A DNA stretch of 64,000 nucleotides, taken from the NCBI RefSeq assembly GCF_000445125.1, contig NZ_ATHL01000155.1, positions 1 through 64,000 of the forward strand, read 5' to 3'. The DNA is from Novosphingobium lindaniclasticum LE124 (GTDB taxonomy: Bacteria; Pseudomonadota; Alphaproteobacteria; Sphingomonadales; Sphingomonadaceae). Below the pieces are notes generated by a model, which saw nothing but the letters and a program-made list of their open reading frames with translations, searched no databases and was not told the origin of the DNA. The number at the start of each line of letters is the position of its first letter. The first letter of the stretch is position 1. The position numbers were made by a program, and so were the translations under genes. Below, piece after piece: positions 25,253-32,402 of this stretch.

Positions 25253-25897
25253 TCAGCGGGTCAGGCGCACCATCTGATAGTAGCCGAGCGGTCCACGCCG
25301 GCATTCGAACCGCAATCCGTTATCCTCCGCCAGTTGGGCGGCGACAGCCGGCAGGTCTGGACGCGGGCTGACATGGAACTTCGCCAGCCACGCGCGCAGA
25401 CCGGCTCGCAAAGGGGAGGGCAATCCCGCGAGGTCGCCAAAATCGACGACGTTAAGCACGCCGCCGGGGGCAAGGGCTGCCGCAGCCCGTTCCAGCGCGT
25501 CCTGCCAGCCGGGGATCATCGAAAGCGTGTACGATAGTACGACACGGTCGAAACCGGAGCGGCCGAACAGAGCGTTCGAATCGAAGCGGGTGGCGTCGCC
25601 CAGGGCAAGTCGCGCCTCATTCCCCAGGCGCGCGCCCGCGCTCTTGAGCATCTCGCCGGATATGTCGAAGCCGTGGCACTGCACATCCGGCCAGGCCCGA
25701 GCGATCCGTTCGAGATTGCGTCCGGTGCCGCAGCCCACTTCCAGCACGCCCATGCCGGGCGCCGCATCCAGTTCGCGAATCAGGCGGTCGCGGCCGAACA
25801 GGTAGTATTTGCGGGTGAAATCGTAGATGTGGCGCTGGCCGCGATAGACTTTGTCCATCAGCGCGGCATGGTCGTGCGATACGGCGGTTCCGGTCAC
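25253..25897 (-). CDS. btaB: BtaB-like SAM methyltransferase (betaine lipid synthesis)
   Basis: The 214-residue methyltransferase has the SAM motif GVLEVGCGTGRNLERIAR and the N-terminal YRGQRHIYDFTRKYYLFG, which is characteristic of BtaB. BtaB adds three methyl groups to diacylglyceryl-homoserine to give the betaine lipid DGTS. It lies 9 bases downstream of the btaA-like gene, the usual order, which strongly supports the call. Confidence 0.87.
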   Translation of the reverse strand: MTGTAVSHDHAALMDKVYRGQRHIYDFTRKYYLFGRDRLIRELDAAPGMGVLEVGCGTGRNLERIARAWPDVQCHGFDISGEMLKSAGARLGNEARLALGDATRFDSNALFGRSGFDRVVLSYTLSMIPGWQDALERAAAALAPGGVLNVVDFGDLAGLPSPLRAGLRAWLAKFHVSPRPDLPAVAAQLAEDNGLRFECRRGPLGYYQMVRLTR

Positions 25898-25906
25898 GGG
25901 GCAGCC

Positions 25907-27142
25907 TCAGCGCAGCACGTAGAGGTGAACGCCGCCGTAGATCGACGAGCGATCCGCGCGCGTCGCCGCCAGCGATTCCGCCTCGCGGTACTCCCAGCGT
26001 GCCAGCACGTCTTCGGGTACGCGGCCTGGCAGGAGCGTCGGCTCGGCGGCGGTGCGGAAAAGGACCCGAGAGCCGGGGCGGGCAGTGCGCGTGATCTCGC
26101 TCCAGAGTTCGGTCAGTTGGGCGTCGCTCATCCAGTCCTGCGCGTCGAGCAGGATGTAGCGGTCCAGCGAGGCCTCGGCGCTTTCCTTGAGAACCTGGGT
26201 GAAGTTCGCATGGCGCAGATTGAGACGGTTCAGCCGCTCGCGGACGAGCGGCACATTGGCCTCCTGGAGATAGGGCGGCAGCGGCGCCTGGGCCTGGCGG
26301 CCATAGCCGCGCCCGAAAGCCTGCCAGGCGAAGTAGTTGTCGCCCAGCGGGAAGTGGCAGGCAAGCTTCTCAAGCCGCGCGCGCAGGACGTCCGCCATGC
26401 GATTGCCGCCAGCCAGGGCGTCGTACTGGGCGGGCGGAATGCCGAGGCCGAACAGCGAGGCGGGCTGATCGGTCAGCCAGCGCACCAGCTTGCGCTCGAA
26501 AATCGGGGCGAAGCGCTCGTCGAAAACGCGGCGCTGTTCTTCCAGGGTTTCCGCGCCCAGGATCTCGCTGGGATCGATCTTGTAGAGCTTGGCGAGCACA
26601 TGCGCGGCGCCGATGAAGTGGCCGAGCAGGCCCTGCTTGTAGATGCCGCGCGCGAAGCCGCGGATGCGGCGACGTCCGACCAGATCGCGGCCTTCCCAGT
26701 AGCGGCGAGTCGCCTCGTCGAGATGCGGCGCAAGGCGGTCACGATAGGTCTCCAGATTGCCGGGTTGGTCGGCCTCGGCAATGAAGCGGCGCAGATCGGC
26801 GTAGTCCGTGAGGTTGTGGATAGCGGCGATCTTGAGGCGGCCGAGCGCGATATGCGCGGTGTTGAGATCGACGCAGGTGATCGCCGCCGGATCGGCGGTG
26901 AGATAGGAAAGCGCGTTGCAGCTTCCGCTGGCGATCGTGATGATCCGGCTGTCCGGTCCGATCTGGAGCGCTTCCATGTCGGCTACCGGATCTTCCCAGA
27001 TCTGCGCATAGACTAGCCCCTTGAAGGCGAGCGCGAAGGCCTTGTCGAGCAGGCGGGCGCTGCGGCTCGTCTCGTGGCGGACGACTGCCTTGCCGATGAG
27101 GTCGGACGCAGGCCTCGCGTGAGGGTGCTGAGCAGGAGGCAT
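25907..27142 (-). CDS. btaA: BtaA, SAM:diacylglycerol 3-amino-3-carboxypropyltransferase
   Basis: The 411-residue protein is a DUF3419/BtaA family member, with VYAQIWEDPVADMEAL, the SAM-binding RIITIASGSCNALSYL, and VDLNTAHIALGRLK. BtaA moves the aminocarboxypropyl group of SAM to diacylglycerol, giving diacylglyceryl-homoserine, the precursor of the phosphorus-free lipid DGTS. AAGGA six bases before ATG 27140-27142 sets the start. The upstream gap to the divergent polyamine gene holds several inverted repeats. A clear Pho box, expected if phosphate regulates it, is not visible. Confidence 0.9.
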   Translation of the reverse strand: MPPAQHPHARPASDLIGKAVVRHETSRSARLLDKAFALAFKGLVYAQIWEDPVADMEALQIGPDSRIITIASGSCNALSYLTADPAAITCVDLNTAHIALGRLKIAAIHNLTDYADLRRFIAEADQPGNLETYRDRLAPHLDEATRRYWEGRDLVGRRRIRGFARGIYKQGLLGHFIGAAHVLAKLYKIDPSEILGAETLEEQRRVFDERFAPIFERKLVRWLTDQPASLFGLGIPPAQYDALAGGNRMADVLRARLEKLACHFPLGDNYFAWQAFGRGYGRQAQAPLPPYLQEANVPLVRERLNRLNLRHANFTQVLKESAEASLDRYILLDAQDWMSDAQLTELWSEITRTARPGSRVLFRTAAEPTLLPGRVPEDVLARWEYREAESLAATRADRSSIYGGVHLYVLR

Positions 27143-27251
27143 CGGAAATTCCTTGGCCGCGAGGAAAAGGTTTAGGTTCGTCGCATTGCCTCCGCCGGGT
27201 GACCGCCCGATGACGGGACGATGGCGGATTATGACACTCTTGGCCGAGTGC

Positions 27252-27273
27252 GCTCGTCACATCCGTGACGAGC
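27252..27273. promoter_or_regulatory. Perfect inverted repeat between btaA and the polyamine operon
   Basis: GCTCGTCAC and GTGACGAGC form 9-bp perfect arms around ATCC. This is the size and shape of a dimeric repressor site. It lies about 110 bases upstream of btaA and about 155 bases upstream of the carboxynorspermidine synthase gene. Confidence 0.5.
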
Positions 27274-27290
27274 TTGCGGCCGGTGCCGCA

Positions 27291-27316
27291 CAAAAACGGG
27301 CGGATGCCCGTTTTTG
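27291..27316. terminator. Bidirectional hairpin, attenuator or terminator-like
   Basis: CAAAAACGGGC and GCCCGTTTTTG form 11-bp perfect arms around GGAT, so the strong GC part is closed by A5/T5. It can end transcription in either direction. No gene ends here; it lies in the leader region of btaA or of the plus-strand gene, which is why attenuation is considered. A shorter GTTCGGACGAAC palindrome follows at 27330-27341. Confidence 0.5.
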
Positions 27317-27426
27317 CCCGACCGTCAGGTTCGGACGAACGAATCAACGAAACTCGAAGAGTTGAGTTGTCACACAGGGCCTCTATATGCGGCTGCTCGC
27401 GAGCATCGCGCTAAGGAGACAGATTG

Positions 27427-28638
27427 GTGAGCAAGGTTCTGGTGATCGGCGCAGGCGGCGTCGGTTCGGTCGCGGTCCACAAGATGGCGATGAATCCCGA
27501 CATCTTCTCGGACATTCACCTCGCCAGCCGCACGGTTTCCAAGTGCGAGGCGATTGCCGACTCGGTCAAGGAGCGCACCGGCGTCTCGATCAGCACTTAT
27601 GCGATCGACGCCGACGACGTGGCGGCGACCAGCGCGCTGATCCGCTCGATCGGGCCTAAGCTCGTCGTCAACCTCGCGCTGCCGTACCAGGATCTCGCGA
27701 TCATGGACGCGTGCCTGGCGACCGGCGTGAACTACATGGACACCGCGAACTACGAGCCCAAGGACGTGGCCAAGTTCGAATATCACTGGCAGTGGGCCTA
27801 TCAGGAGCGCTTCAAGGAAGCGGGCCTCACCGCGCTGCTCGGTTCGGGCTTCGATCCGGGCGTCACTTCGGTCTTCGCGATGTGGCTCAAGAAGCACAAG
27901 CTCAAGACCATCCGCACGCTCGACATTCTCGACTGCAACGGCGGCGACCATGGCCAGGCCTTCGCGACGAACTTCAACCCGGAAATCAACATTCGCGAAG
28001 TGACCGCGCCTGCGCGCCACTGGGAGAACGGCGAGTTCGTCGAGACCCCGGCCATGGGCAAGAAGGTCGAGTTCGACTTCGAGGCCGTCGGCCCGAAGAA
28101 CATGTACATGATGTACCATGAGGAACTGGAAAGCCTCGCGAAGTTCATCCCCGAAATGGAGCGCGCACGCTTCTGGATGACCTTCGGCGATGCCTATATC
28201 CAGCATCTGACCGTGCTGCAGAACGTGGGCATGACCCGCATCGACCCGGTGATCTACAACGGCGTCGAGATCATCCCGCTCCAATTCCTGAAGGCCGTCC
28301 TGCCCGAGCCTGCCTCGCTCGGCCCGACGACCAAGGGCAAGACCAATATCGGCGACATCGCCACCGGCGAGGCGCTCGACGGTTCGGGCGAGAAGACGTT
28401 CTACATCAAGAACATCTGCGACCATGAAGAGGCCTATGCCGAAACCGGCAACCAGGCCGTCAGCTACACGACCGGCGTTCCGGCGATGATCGGTGCGGCC
28501 ATGTTGCTGACCGGCAAGTGGAGCGGCGCCGGCGTGTTCAACATGGAGCAGTTCGATCCCGATCCCTTCATGGACATGCTCAACCAGCATGGCCTGCCCT
28601 GGACGGTCGAGGAACTCGACGGGCCTCTGGCGTTCTGA
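27427..28638 (+). CDS. Carboxynorspermidine synthase (saccharopine dehydrogenase family)
   Basis: The 403-residue protein starts with the NAD(P) motif VLVIGAGGVGSVAVHKMA and belongs to the saccharopine dehydrogenase fold. Internal motifs (LGSGFDPGVTSVFAMWL, ILDCNGGDHGQAF) are those of CANSDH, which condenses a diamine with aspartate semialdehyde to carboxy(nor)spermidine. GTG at 27427 has AGGAG at a good 8-base distance; TTG at 27424 is closer. Identity is supported by nspC downstream. The next gene overlaps its stop (TGATG). Confidence 0.88.
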   Translation: MSKVLVIGAGGVGSVAVHKMAMNPDIFSDIHLASRTVSKCEAIADSVKERTGVSISTYAIDADDVAATSALIRSIGPKLVVNLALPYQDLAIMDACLATGVNYMDTANYEPKDVAKFEYHWQWAYQERFKEAGLTALLGSGFDPGVTSVFAMWLKKHKLKTIRTLDILDCNGGDHGQAFATNFNPEINIREVTAPARHWENGEFVETPAMGKKVEFDFEAVGPKNMYMMYHEELESLAKFIPEMERARFWMTFGDAYIQHLTVLQNVGMTRIDPVIYNGVEIIPLQFLKAVLPEPASLGPTTKGKTNIGDIATGEALDGSGEKTFYIKNICDHEEAYAETGNQAVSYTTGVPAMIGAAMLLTGKWSGAGVFNMEQFDPDPFMDMLNQHGLPWTVEELDGPLAF

Positions 28639-29060
28639 TGCGCGGCTTGCGGACCGTCCTCGTCGCTGCCTTCGGCGCTTTCGCGCTGGCCGGCTGCGCG
28701 CCGCAGGACGGTCCGCAGCCACCGATGCCGCCTGCTGGGGGCGAACCGGCGCAGAACCAGAGCTATGACGACGGACTGGGGCGCGGCATGAACGCGGCGG
28801 ATCGCGCGGCCTGCGAGGCTGAAGGCGGCACCGTGCAGCGCCGCGGCAGGCTGGGCATGGAGCAATGCGTCCATGCCTATGCCGACGCGGGCAAGCAATG
28901 TACCGACTCCGCGCAGTGCCAGGGCAAGTGCGTCGGCAGCGCGGGCGCGGTTTCGCCCGACAAGGCGGCCAGCGGCATCTGCCAGGCCGACGACCGGCTC
29001 TACGGCTGTTACGCCGAAGTCAGGAACGGCAAAGCCGTCGCCGCGATCTGCGTCGACTGA
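28638..29060 (+). CDS. Cysteine-rich predicted lipoprotein
   Basis: The 140-residue protein has a signal peptide ending in LAGC (lipobox, Cys near residue 17), a Pro-rich segment, and then several Cys (in ACEAEGG, EQCVHA, KQCTDSAQCQGKCVG, GICQADD, YGCYAE, AICVD). These may form disulfides in the periplasm. The function is unknown. It begins within the stop codon of the polyamine synthase gene (TGATG), so it is co-translated with it. Confidence 0.75.
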   Translation: MRGLRTVLVAAFGAFALAGCAPQDGPQPPMPPAGGEPAQNQSYDDGLGRGMNAADRAACEAEGGTVQRRGRLGMEQCVHAYADAGKQCTDSAQCQGKCVGSAGAVSPDKAASGICQADDRLYGCYAEVRNGKAVAAICVD

Positions 29061-29066
29061 GCGGCC

Positions 29067-29417
29067 ATGAACTGGACTTTCGTAGCGCCCGTGGCCCTGC
29101 TTGCGGGCTCCAATCTCTTCATGAACACGGCGTGGTATCTGCATCTCAAGATGCCCGGCAAGGCGCTGTGGGTGGCGATCGCCATGAGCTGGGGCATCGC
29201 CTTCCTCGAATATTGCCTTGCCGTGCCCGCCAATCGCATCGGCAGCCAGGTCTATTCGCTGGGGCAGCTGAAGGTGCTGCAGGAGGCGATGTCGCTGACC
29301 GCCTTCGTGCTGGTGGCCTGGGCACTGTTCGGCCAGAAGCCTGGGCTGAACGAGATCGTCGGCTTTGCGCTGGTCGGGGCAGGGGCGTGGTTCATCTTCA
29401 AGGGCCCGTTCGGCTGA
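29067..29417 (+). CDS. DUF486 membrane protein
   Basis: The 116-residue protein has four predicted membrane helices, with the DUF486 patterns NTAWYLHLKM, MSWGIAFLEYCLAVPANRIG and VGAGAWFIFKGPFG. Members look like small DMT-type carriers; the transported substrate is not known. It starts 6 bases after the lipoprotein gene. Its place among polyamine genes makes a role in polyamine or precursor movement possible, but that is only inference. Confidence 0.82.
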   Translation: MNWTFVAPVALLAGSNLFMNTAWYLHLKMPGKALWVAIAMSWGIAFLEYCLAVPANRIGSQVYSLGQLKVLQEAMSLTAFVLVAWALFGQKPGLNEIVGFALVGAGAWFIFKGPFG

Positions 29418-29511
29418 CGCATTCTTGAAGCCTGTGGGCGCAAGAGCCATCTGCCAGTGTCATCTGCAAATTTGGCTCGCCCAACGAGCCACTCAAAAGG
29501 ATTGAACGAAC

Positions 29512-30690
29512 ATGGAAACCCGCGCCGGCGATCCGGGAGCTTTTGCCCACTTCGATCTGTCGCGCGTCGACAGCCCAAGCTTCGTCGTCGATGCCGCCAA
29601 GCTGCGCGACAACTTGCGCATCCTGGCCGATATCGGCGAGCGTTCCGGCGCCAAGGTGCTTTCCGCGCTCAAGGCTTTCTCCATGTGGTCGACGGCGCCG
29701 ATCGTGGGGGAATATCTCGACGGCGTCTGCACGTCCGGCCTGTGGGAAGCGCGCCTCGCCTCCGAGTTCTACGATGGCGAGATCGCGACCTATTGCGCCG
29801 CCTACAAGGAGCAGGATCTCGATGAGATCCTGCGGCTCTCGGATCATGTGATCTTCAATTCGCCCATGCAGATCGAGCGCTTCTGGCCGCAGATCGAAGC
29901 GGCGCGCGCGCGCGGTGAGGATTTCGATATCGGTCTGCGCGTCAATCCGATGCATGCCGAAGGCGAAGTGCCCAAGTACGATCCTTGCGCGCCGCATTCG
30001 CGCCTGGGCTTCCCGATCGATCAGCTCACCGAAGAGCATATGGGCATGATCGACGGCATTCACATGCACACCCTCTGCGAGCAGGACTTCGAGCCGCTGC
30101 GCCGGACCTGGGACAAGGCCTTCGATTACCTGGAGCCCTTCTTCGGCCAGTTCCGCTGGATCAATCTTGGCGGCGGGCACCATATCACCCGTTCCGATTA
30201 TCAGCGCGACGAACTCGTCGAGTTCCTGATCGATCTCCAGGAGGATACCGGCGCCGAAGTCTACATCGAGCCAGGTGAGGCCGTGGCGCTCGATGCCGGT
30301 ATTCTCGTAGGAACGGTGCTGGATGTCGCGCACAACGGCATGCCCGTGGCCATCGTCGACGTTTCCGCGACCTGCCACATGCCCGACGTGATCGAGGCGC
30401 CTTATCGGCCGGCCATGTTGGGCGAGAAGCAGGAAGGCGAGGGCGAAGCGGTACGTCTGGGCGGTCCATCCTGTCTCGCGGGCGACGTGATCGGCGATTA
30501 CGTACTGCCGGTGAGGGTCGAAGCGGGCGCGCGCTTCGCCTTCCTCGACCAGGCACACTATTCCATGGTCAAGACCACGACTTTCAACGGCGTGCCGCTG
30601 CCGTCGATCTGGCTGTGGGATTCGGAAACGGACTCGCTCGAATGCATTCGCCGCTTCGACTATGAGGATTTTCGCGGCCGTCTGAGCTGA
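29512..30690 (+). CDS. nspC: Carboxynorspermidine decarboxylase
   Basis: The 392-residue protein is a fold III PLP decarboxylase of the NspC type. The Schiff-base Lys54 is in VLSALKAFSMW, with LGLRVNPMH-like text as GLRVNPMHAEGEVPKY, the HMHTLCEQ block, INLGGGHHIT and EPGEAVALDAG. It decarboxylates carboxynorspermidine or carboxyspermidine. With the synthase at 27427, it forms the alternative polyamine route that replaces SpeE and SAM decarboxylase. Which polyamine is made (spermidine or sym-homospermidine) cannot be read from sequence. Confidence 0.93.
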   Translation: METRAGDPGAFAHFDLSRVDSPSFVVDAAKLRDNLRILADIGERSGAKVLSALKAFSMWSTAPIVGEYLDGVCTSGLWEARLASEFYDGEIATYCAAYKEQDLDEILRLSDHVIFNSPMQIERFWPQIEAARARGEDFDIGLRVNPMHAEGEVPKYDPCAPHSRLGFPIDQLTEEHMGMIDGIHMHTLCEQDFEPLRRTWDKAFDYLEPFFGQFRWINLGGGHHITRSDYQRDELVEFLIDLQEDTGAEVYIEPGEAVALDAGILVGTVLDVAHNGMPVAIVDVSATCHMPDVIEAPYRPAMLGEKQEGEGEAVRLGGPSCLAGDVIGDYVLPVRVEAGARFAFLDQAHYSMVKTTTFNGVPLPSIWLWDSETDSLECIRRFDYEDFRGRLS

Positions 30691-30709
30691 TAACCGGCGG
30701 TCGAGCACT

Positions 30710-30733
30710 GCGGGACGGCTCGACCCGTCCCGC
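30710..30733. terminator. Hairpin after nspC
   Basis: GCGGGACGG (30710-30718) and CCGTCCCGC (30725-30733) form 9 perfect pairs with a 6-base loop. No T-run follows, so it is a pause site or mRNA 3'-end protector rather than a clear terminator. Confidence 0.45.
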
Positions 30734-30904
30734 GATTGCCTCTTCCGGCCCCCGTTTGCCCGACTCGAGAGAACCGGATTGCCCCCAGCGCATTTGAGAC
30801 ATGAAACCCGCTTCGTTCGGCTGTCATCTTCCGCGGTGCGGCTGGTTGGAGTTTTCTCAACCAACTGTTTGTAAAACGGCAATAAAGTTGAGTGGAGAAA
30901 CGGC

Positions 30905-31045
30905 ATGAACTCTCGCGCGCTCCCCTTATGTGACGTTTCTGTGAAAGGGGTGCTTTTTCACTTGCGATTCAGCTTGGGGGGCCTATATCCCGCCCCTCGC
31001 TGCCCCATGGGGACTTCCAAACCGCAAGGCAGCTCTTGTCGTTAA
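30905..31045 (+). CDS. Possible 46-residue leader peptide upstream of odc
   Basis: ATG at 30905 is preceded by TGGAG at a good distance, and the frame stays open for 46 codons to TAA at 31043-31045. It starts MNSRALPLCDVSVKG and ends GSSCR, with Arg as the last residue before stop. Several rare codons for this GC-rich genome occur (TTA, CTA, CGA, TGT). The reading frame crosses the leader and stops inside the loop of the hairpin that hides the odc ribosome-binding site. Chance open frames of this size are common in GC-rich DNA, so this is a candidate only. Confidence 0.4.
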   Translation: MNSRALPLCDVSVKGVLFHLRFSLGGLYPAPRCPMGTSKPQGSSCR

Positions 31046-31066
31046 CAATTCCGTTTGGGGGTCCCT
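30945..31066 (+). promoter_or_regulatory. speF-type leader RNA of ornithine decarboxylase
   Basis: The leader of an alphaproteobacterial ornithine decarboxylase gene is known to carry the conserved speF RNA motif. Here a two-part stem is visible: GGGAC (31010-31014) with GTCCC (31061-31065), then CCAAAC (31017-31022) with GTTTGG (31053-31058), enclosing a 30-base segment starting CGCAAGGCAG. The right arm contains the GGGGG run (31057-31061) that would be the ribosome-binding site for the TTG start at 31071. Opening or closing this stem would thus control translation. I match the motif by position and shape, not by a covariance model. Confidence 0.7.
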
Positions 31067-31070
31067 TGAG

Positions 31071-32294
31071 TTGCTCGAATTTCTTGACGCACCGGCCGTA
31101 GCGCGCGCAATCGCGCCCGACGAACCCGTTATCCTCAACCGCCCGCATGCTGCTGCGCGCGCGGCCCGTTTCTTCGCCACGAAGTTTCCGGGCAAGGCGC
31201 TCTATGCGGTGAAGGCGAATCCCTCGCCGGATCTCATCAAGATCCTCTGGGCGAACGGCATCACGCACTACGACGTCGCTTCCATCGGTGAAGTGCGGAT
31301 GGTTCGCGGGGCCCTGCCCGACGCGACCCTGTGCTTCATGCACCCGGTGAAGACCGCCAGCGCCATCCGCGAAGCCTATTTCGAACACGGTGTGCGCACC
31401 TTCAGCCTCGACACGATCGAGGAAGTCGAGAAGATCCTCGACGCGACCACCGATGTCGATGGCAATCGCGCCGCGGACTTGCGCCTCTGCGTGCGCCTGC
31501 GCGTCTCTTCCGAGTACTCGGAACTGAGCCTGGCTTCGAAGTTCGGCGTGGACCTGGCCGATGCGGGTGAACTGCTCCAGGCGACCCGTCAGGTTGCCGA
31601 CTGGCTGGGCGTATGCTTCCACGTCGGTTCGCAGGCGATGACGCCGTTCGCCTACGTCCAGGCACTCGAGCGCGCCCGCGCCGCGATTGCCGACGCCGGT
31701 GTCGTCATCGACATGATCGACGTCGGTGGAGGCTTCCCCTCGGTCTATCCAGGCATGGAGCCGCCGCCGCTGGAAGACTACTTCCAGGTGATTCACCGCC
31801 ACTTCGAAGCCCTGCCGATCGCCTATAACGCCGAACTGTGGTGCGAGCCCGGTCGCGCGCTGTCGGCCGAGTACAGCTCGATGATCGTCAAGGTCGAGAA
31901 GCGTCGCGGCGACGAACTCTACATCAACGAGGGTGCCTATGGCGCGCTCTACGATGCCGCCCATGTCGCCTGGCGCTTCCCGGTGAAGTGCATCTCGCGC
32001 GAGATGGCTGTGGGTGGTGAGCGCTCGGACGATCTCCAGGGCTTCTCGTTCTACGGCCCGACCTGCGACGATGCCGACTTCATGGAAGGCCCGTTCATGC
32101 TTCCCGCCGACATCAAGGCGGGCGACTGGATCGAAGTGGGCATGCTCGGCGCTTATGGCGCGGCCATGCGCACGGCATTCAACGGCTTCGGCACCGGCGA
32201 AGTGCTGAACGTCTCGGATGAGCCGATGGCGAGCCTCTACACCGGTGAGCGCAAGGACCCGCGCGTGTCGGACAATGTGGTGTCGTTGCGCTGA
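31071..32294 (+). CDS. odc: Ornithine decarboxylase (fold III)
   Basis: The 407-residue enzyme is the eukaryotic-type ODC found in alphaproteobacteria. Lys48 in LYAVKANPSPDL binds PLP; other landmarks are HPVKTASAIREAY, CFHVGSQAM, IDVGGGFPSVYPG, WCEPGRALSAEY and GPTCDDADFM, where Cys and Asp act at the active site. It makes putrescine, the substrate of the carboxynorspermidine enzymes encoded upstream. The start is TTG at 31071, with GGGGG ahead of it locked in the leader stem. A perfect terminator follows. Confidence 0.92.
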   Translation: MLEFLDAPAVARAIAPDEPVILNRPHAAARAARFFATKFPGKALYAVKANPSPDLIKILWANGITHYDVASIGEVRMVRGALPDATLCFMHPVKTASAIREAYFEHGVRTFSLDTIEEVEKILDATTDVDGNRAADLRLCVRLRVSSEYSELSLASKFGVDLADAGELLQATRQVADWLGVCFHVGSQAMTPFAYVQALERARAAIADAGVVIDMIDVGGGFPSVYPGMEPPPLEDYFQVIHRHFEALPIAYNAELWCEPGRALSAEYSSMIVKVEKRRGDELYINEGAYGALYDAAHVAWRFPVKCISREMAVGGERSDDLQGFSFYGPTCDDADFMEGPFMLPADIKAGDWIEVGMLGAYGAAMRTAFNGFGTGEVLNVSDEPMASLYTGERKDPRVSDNVVSLR

Positions 32295-32318
32295 TCTGAG
32301 CGGAACGGTTACAGAAAA

Positions 32319-32349
32319 GCCCGCCGGGAGCGATCCCGGCGGGCTTTTT
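32319..32349 (+). terminator. Intrinsic terminator of odc
   Basis: GCCCGCCGGGA and TCCCGGCGGGC form 11 perfect pairs around GCGA and are followed by five T. A strong, textbook site. Confidence 0.92.
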
Positions 32350-32360
32350 CGTATCTGAGG

Positions 32361-32391
32361 CCGTCGTCCCGGATCAAATCCGGGGCGACGA
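32361..32391. repeat. Palindromic intergenic repeat, family 1, single arm
   Basis: A single arm CCGTCGTCCCGGATCAAATC then CGGGGCGACG, palindromic around GGATCAAATCC. It separates odc from the convergent ene-reductase gene. Confidence 0.75.
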
Positions 32392-32402
32392 GGAGGCCGG
32401 CT

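Noticed and set aside
27291..27316. Ordinary gene-end terminator
   Set aside because: No gene ends on either side; both flanking genes start here, so an attenuator or binding site is more likely.
27143..27426. Pho box in front of btaA
   Set aside because: No pair of CTGTCA-type direct repeats at 11-base spacing was found; the symmetric GCTCGTCAC repeat is inverted, not direct.
30969..31964. 330-codon minus-strand frame opposite odc and its leader
   Set aside because: Antisense to the clear ornithine decarboxylase, without motifs or a ribosome-binding site.
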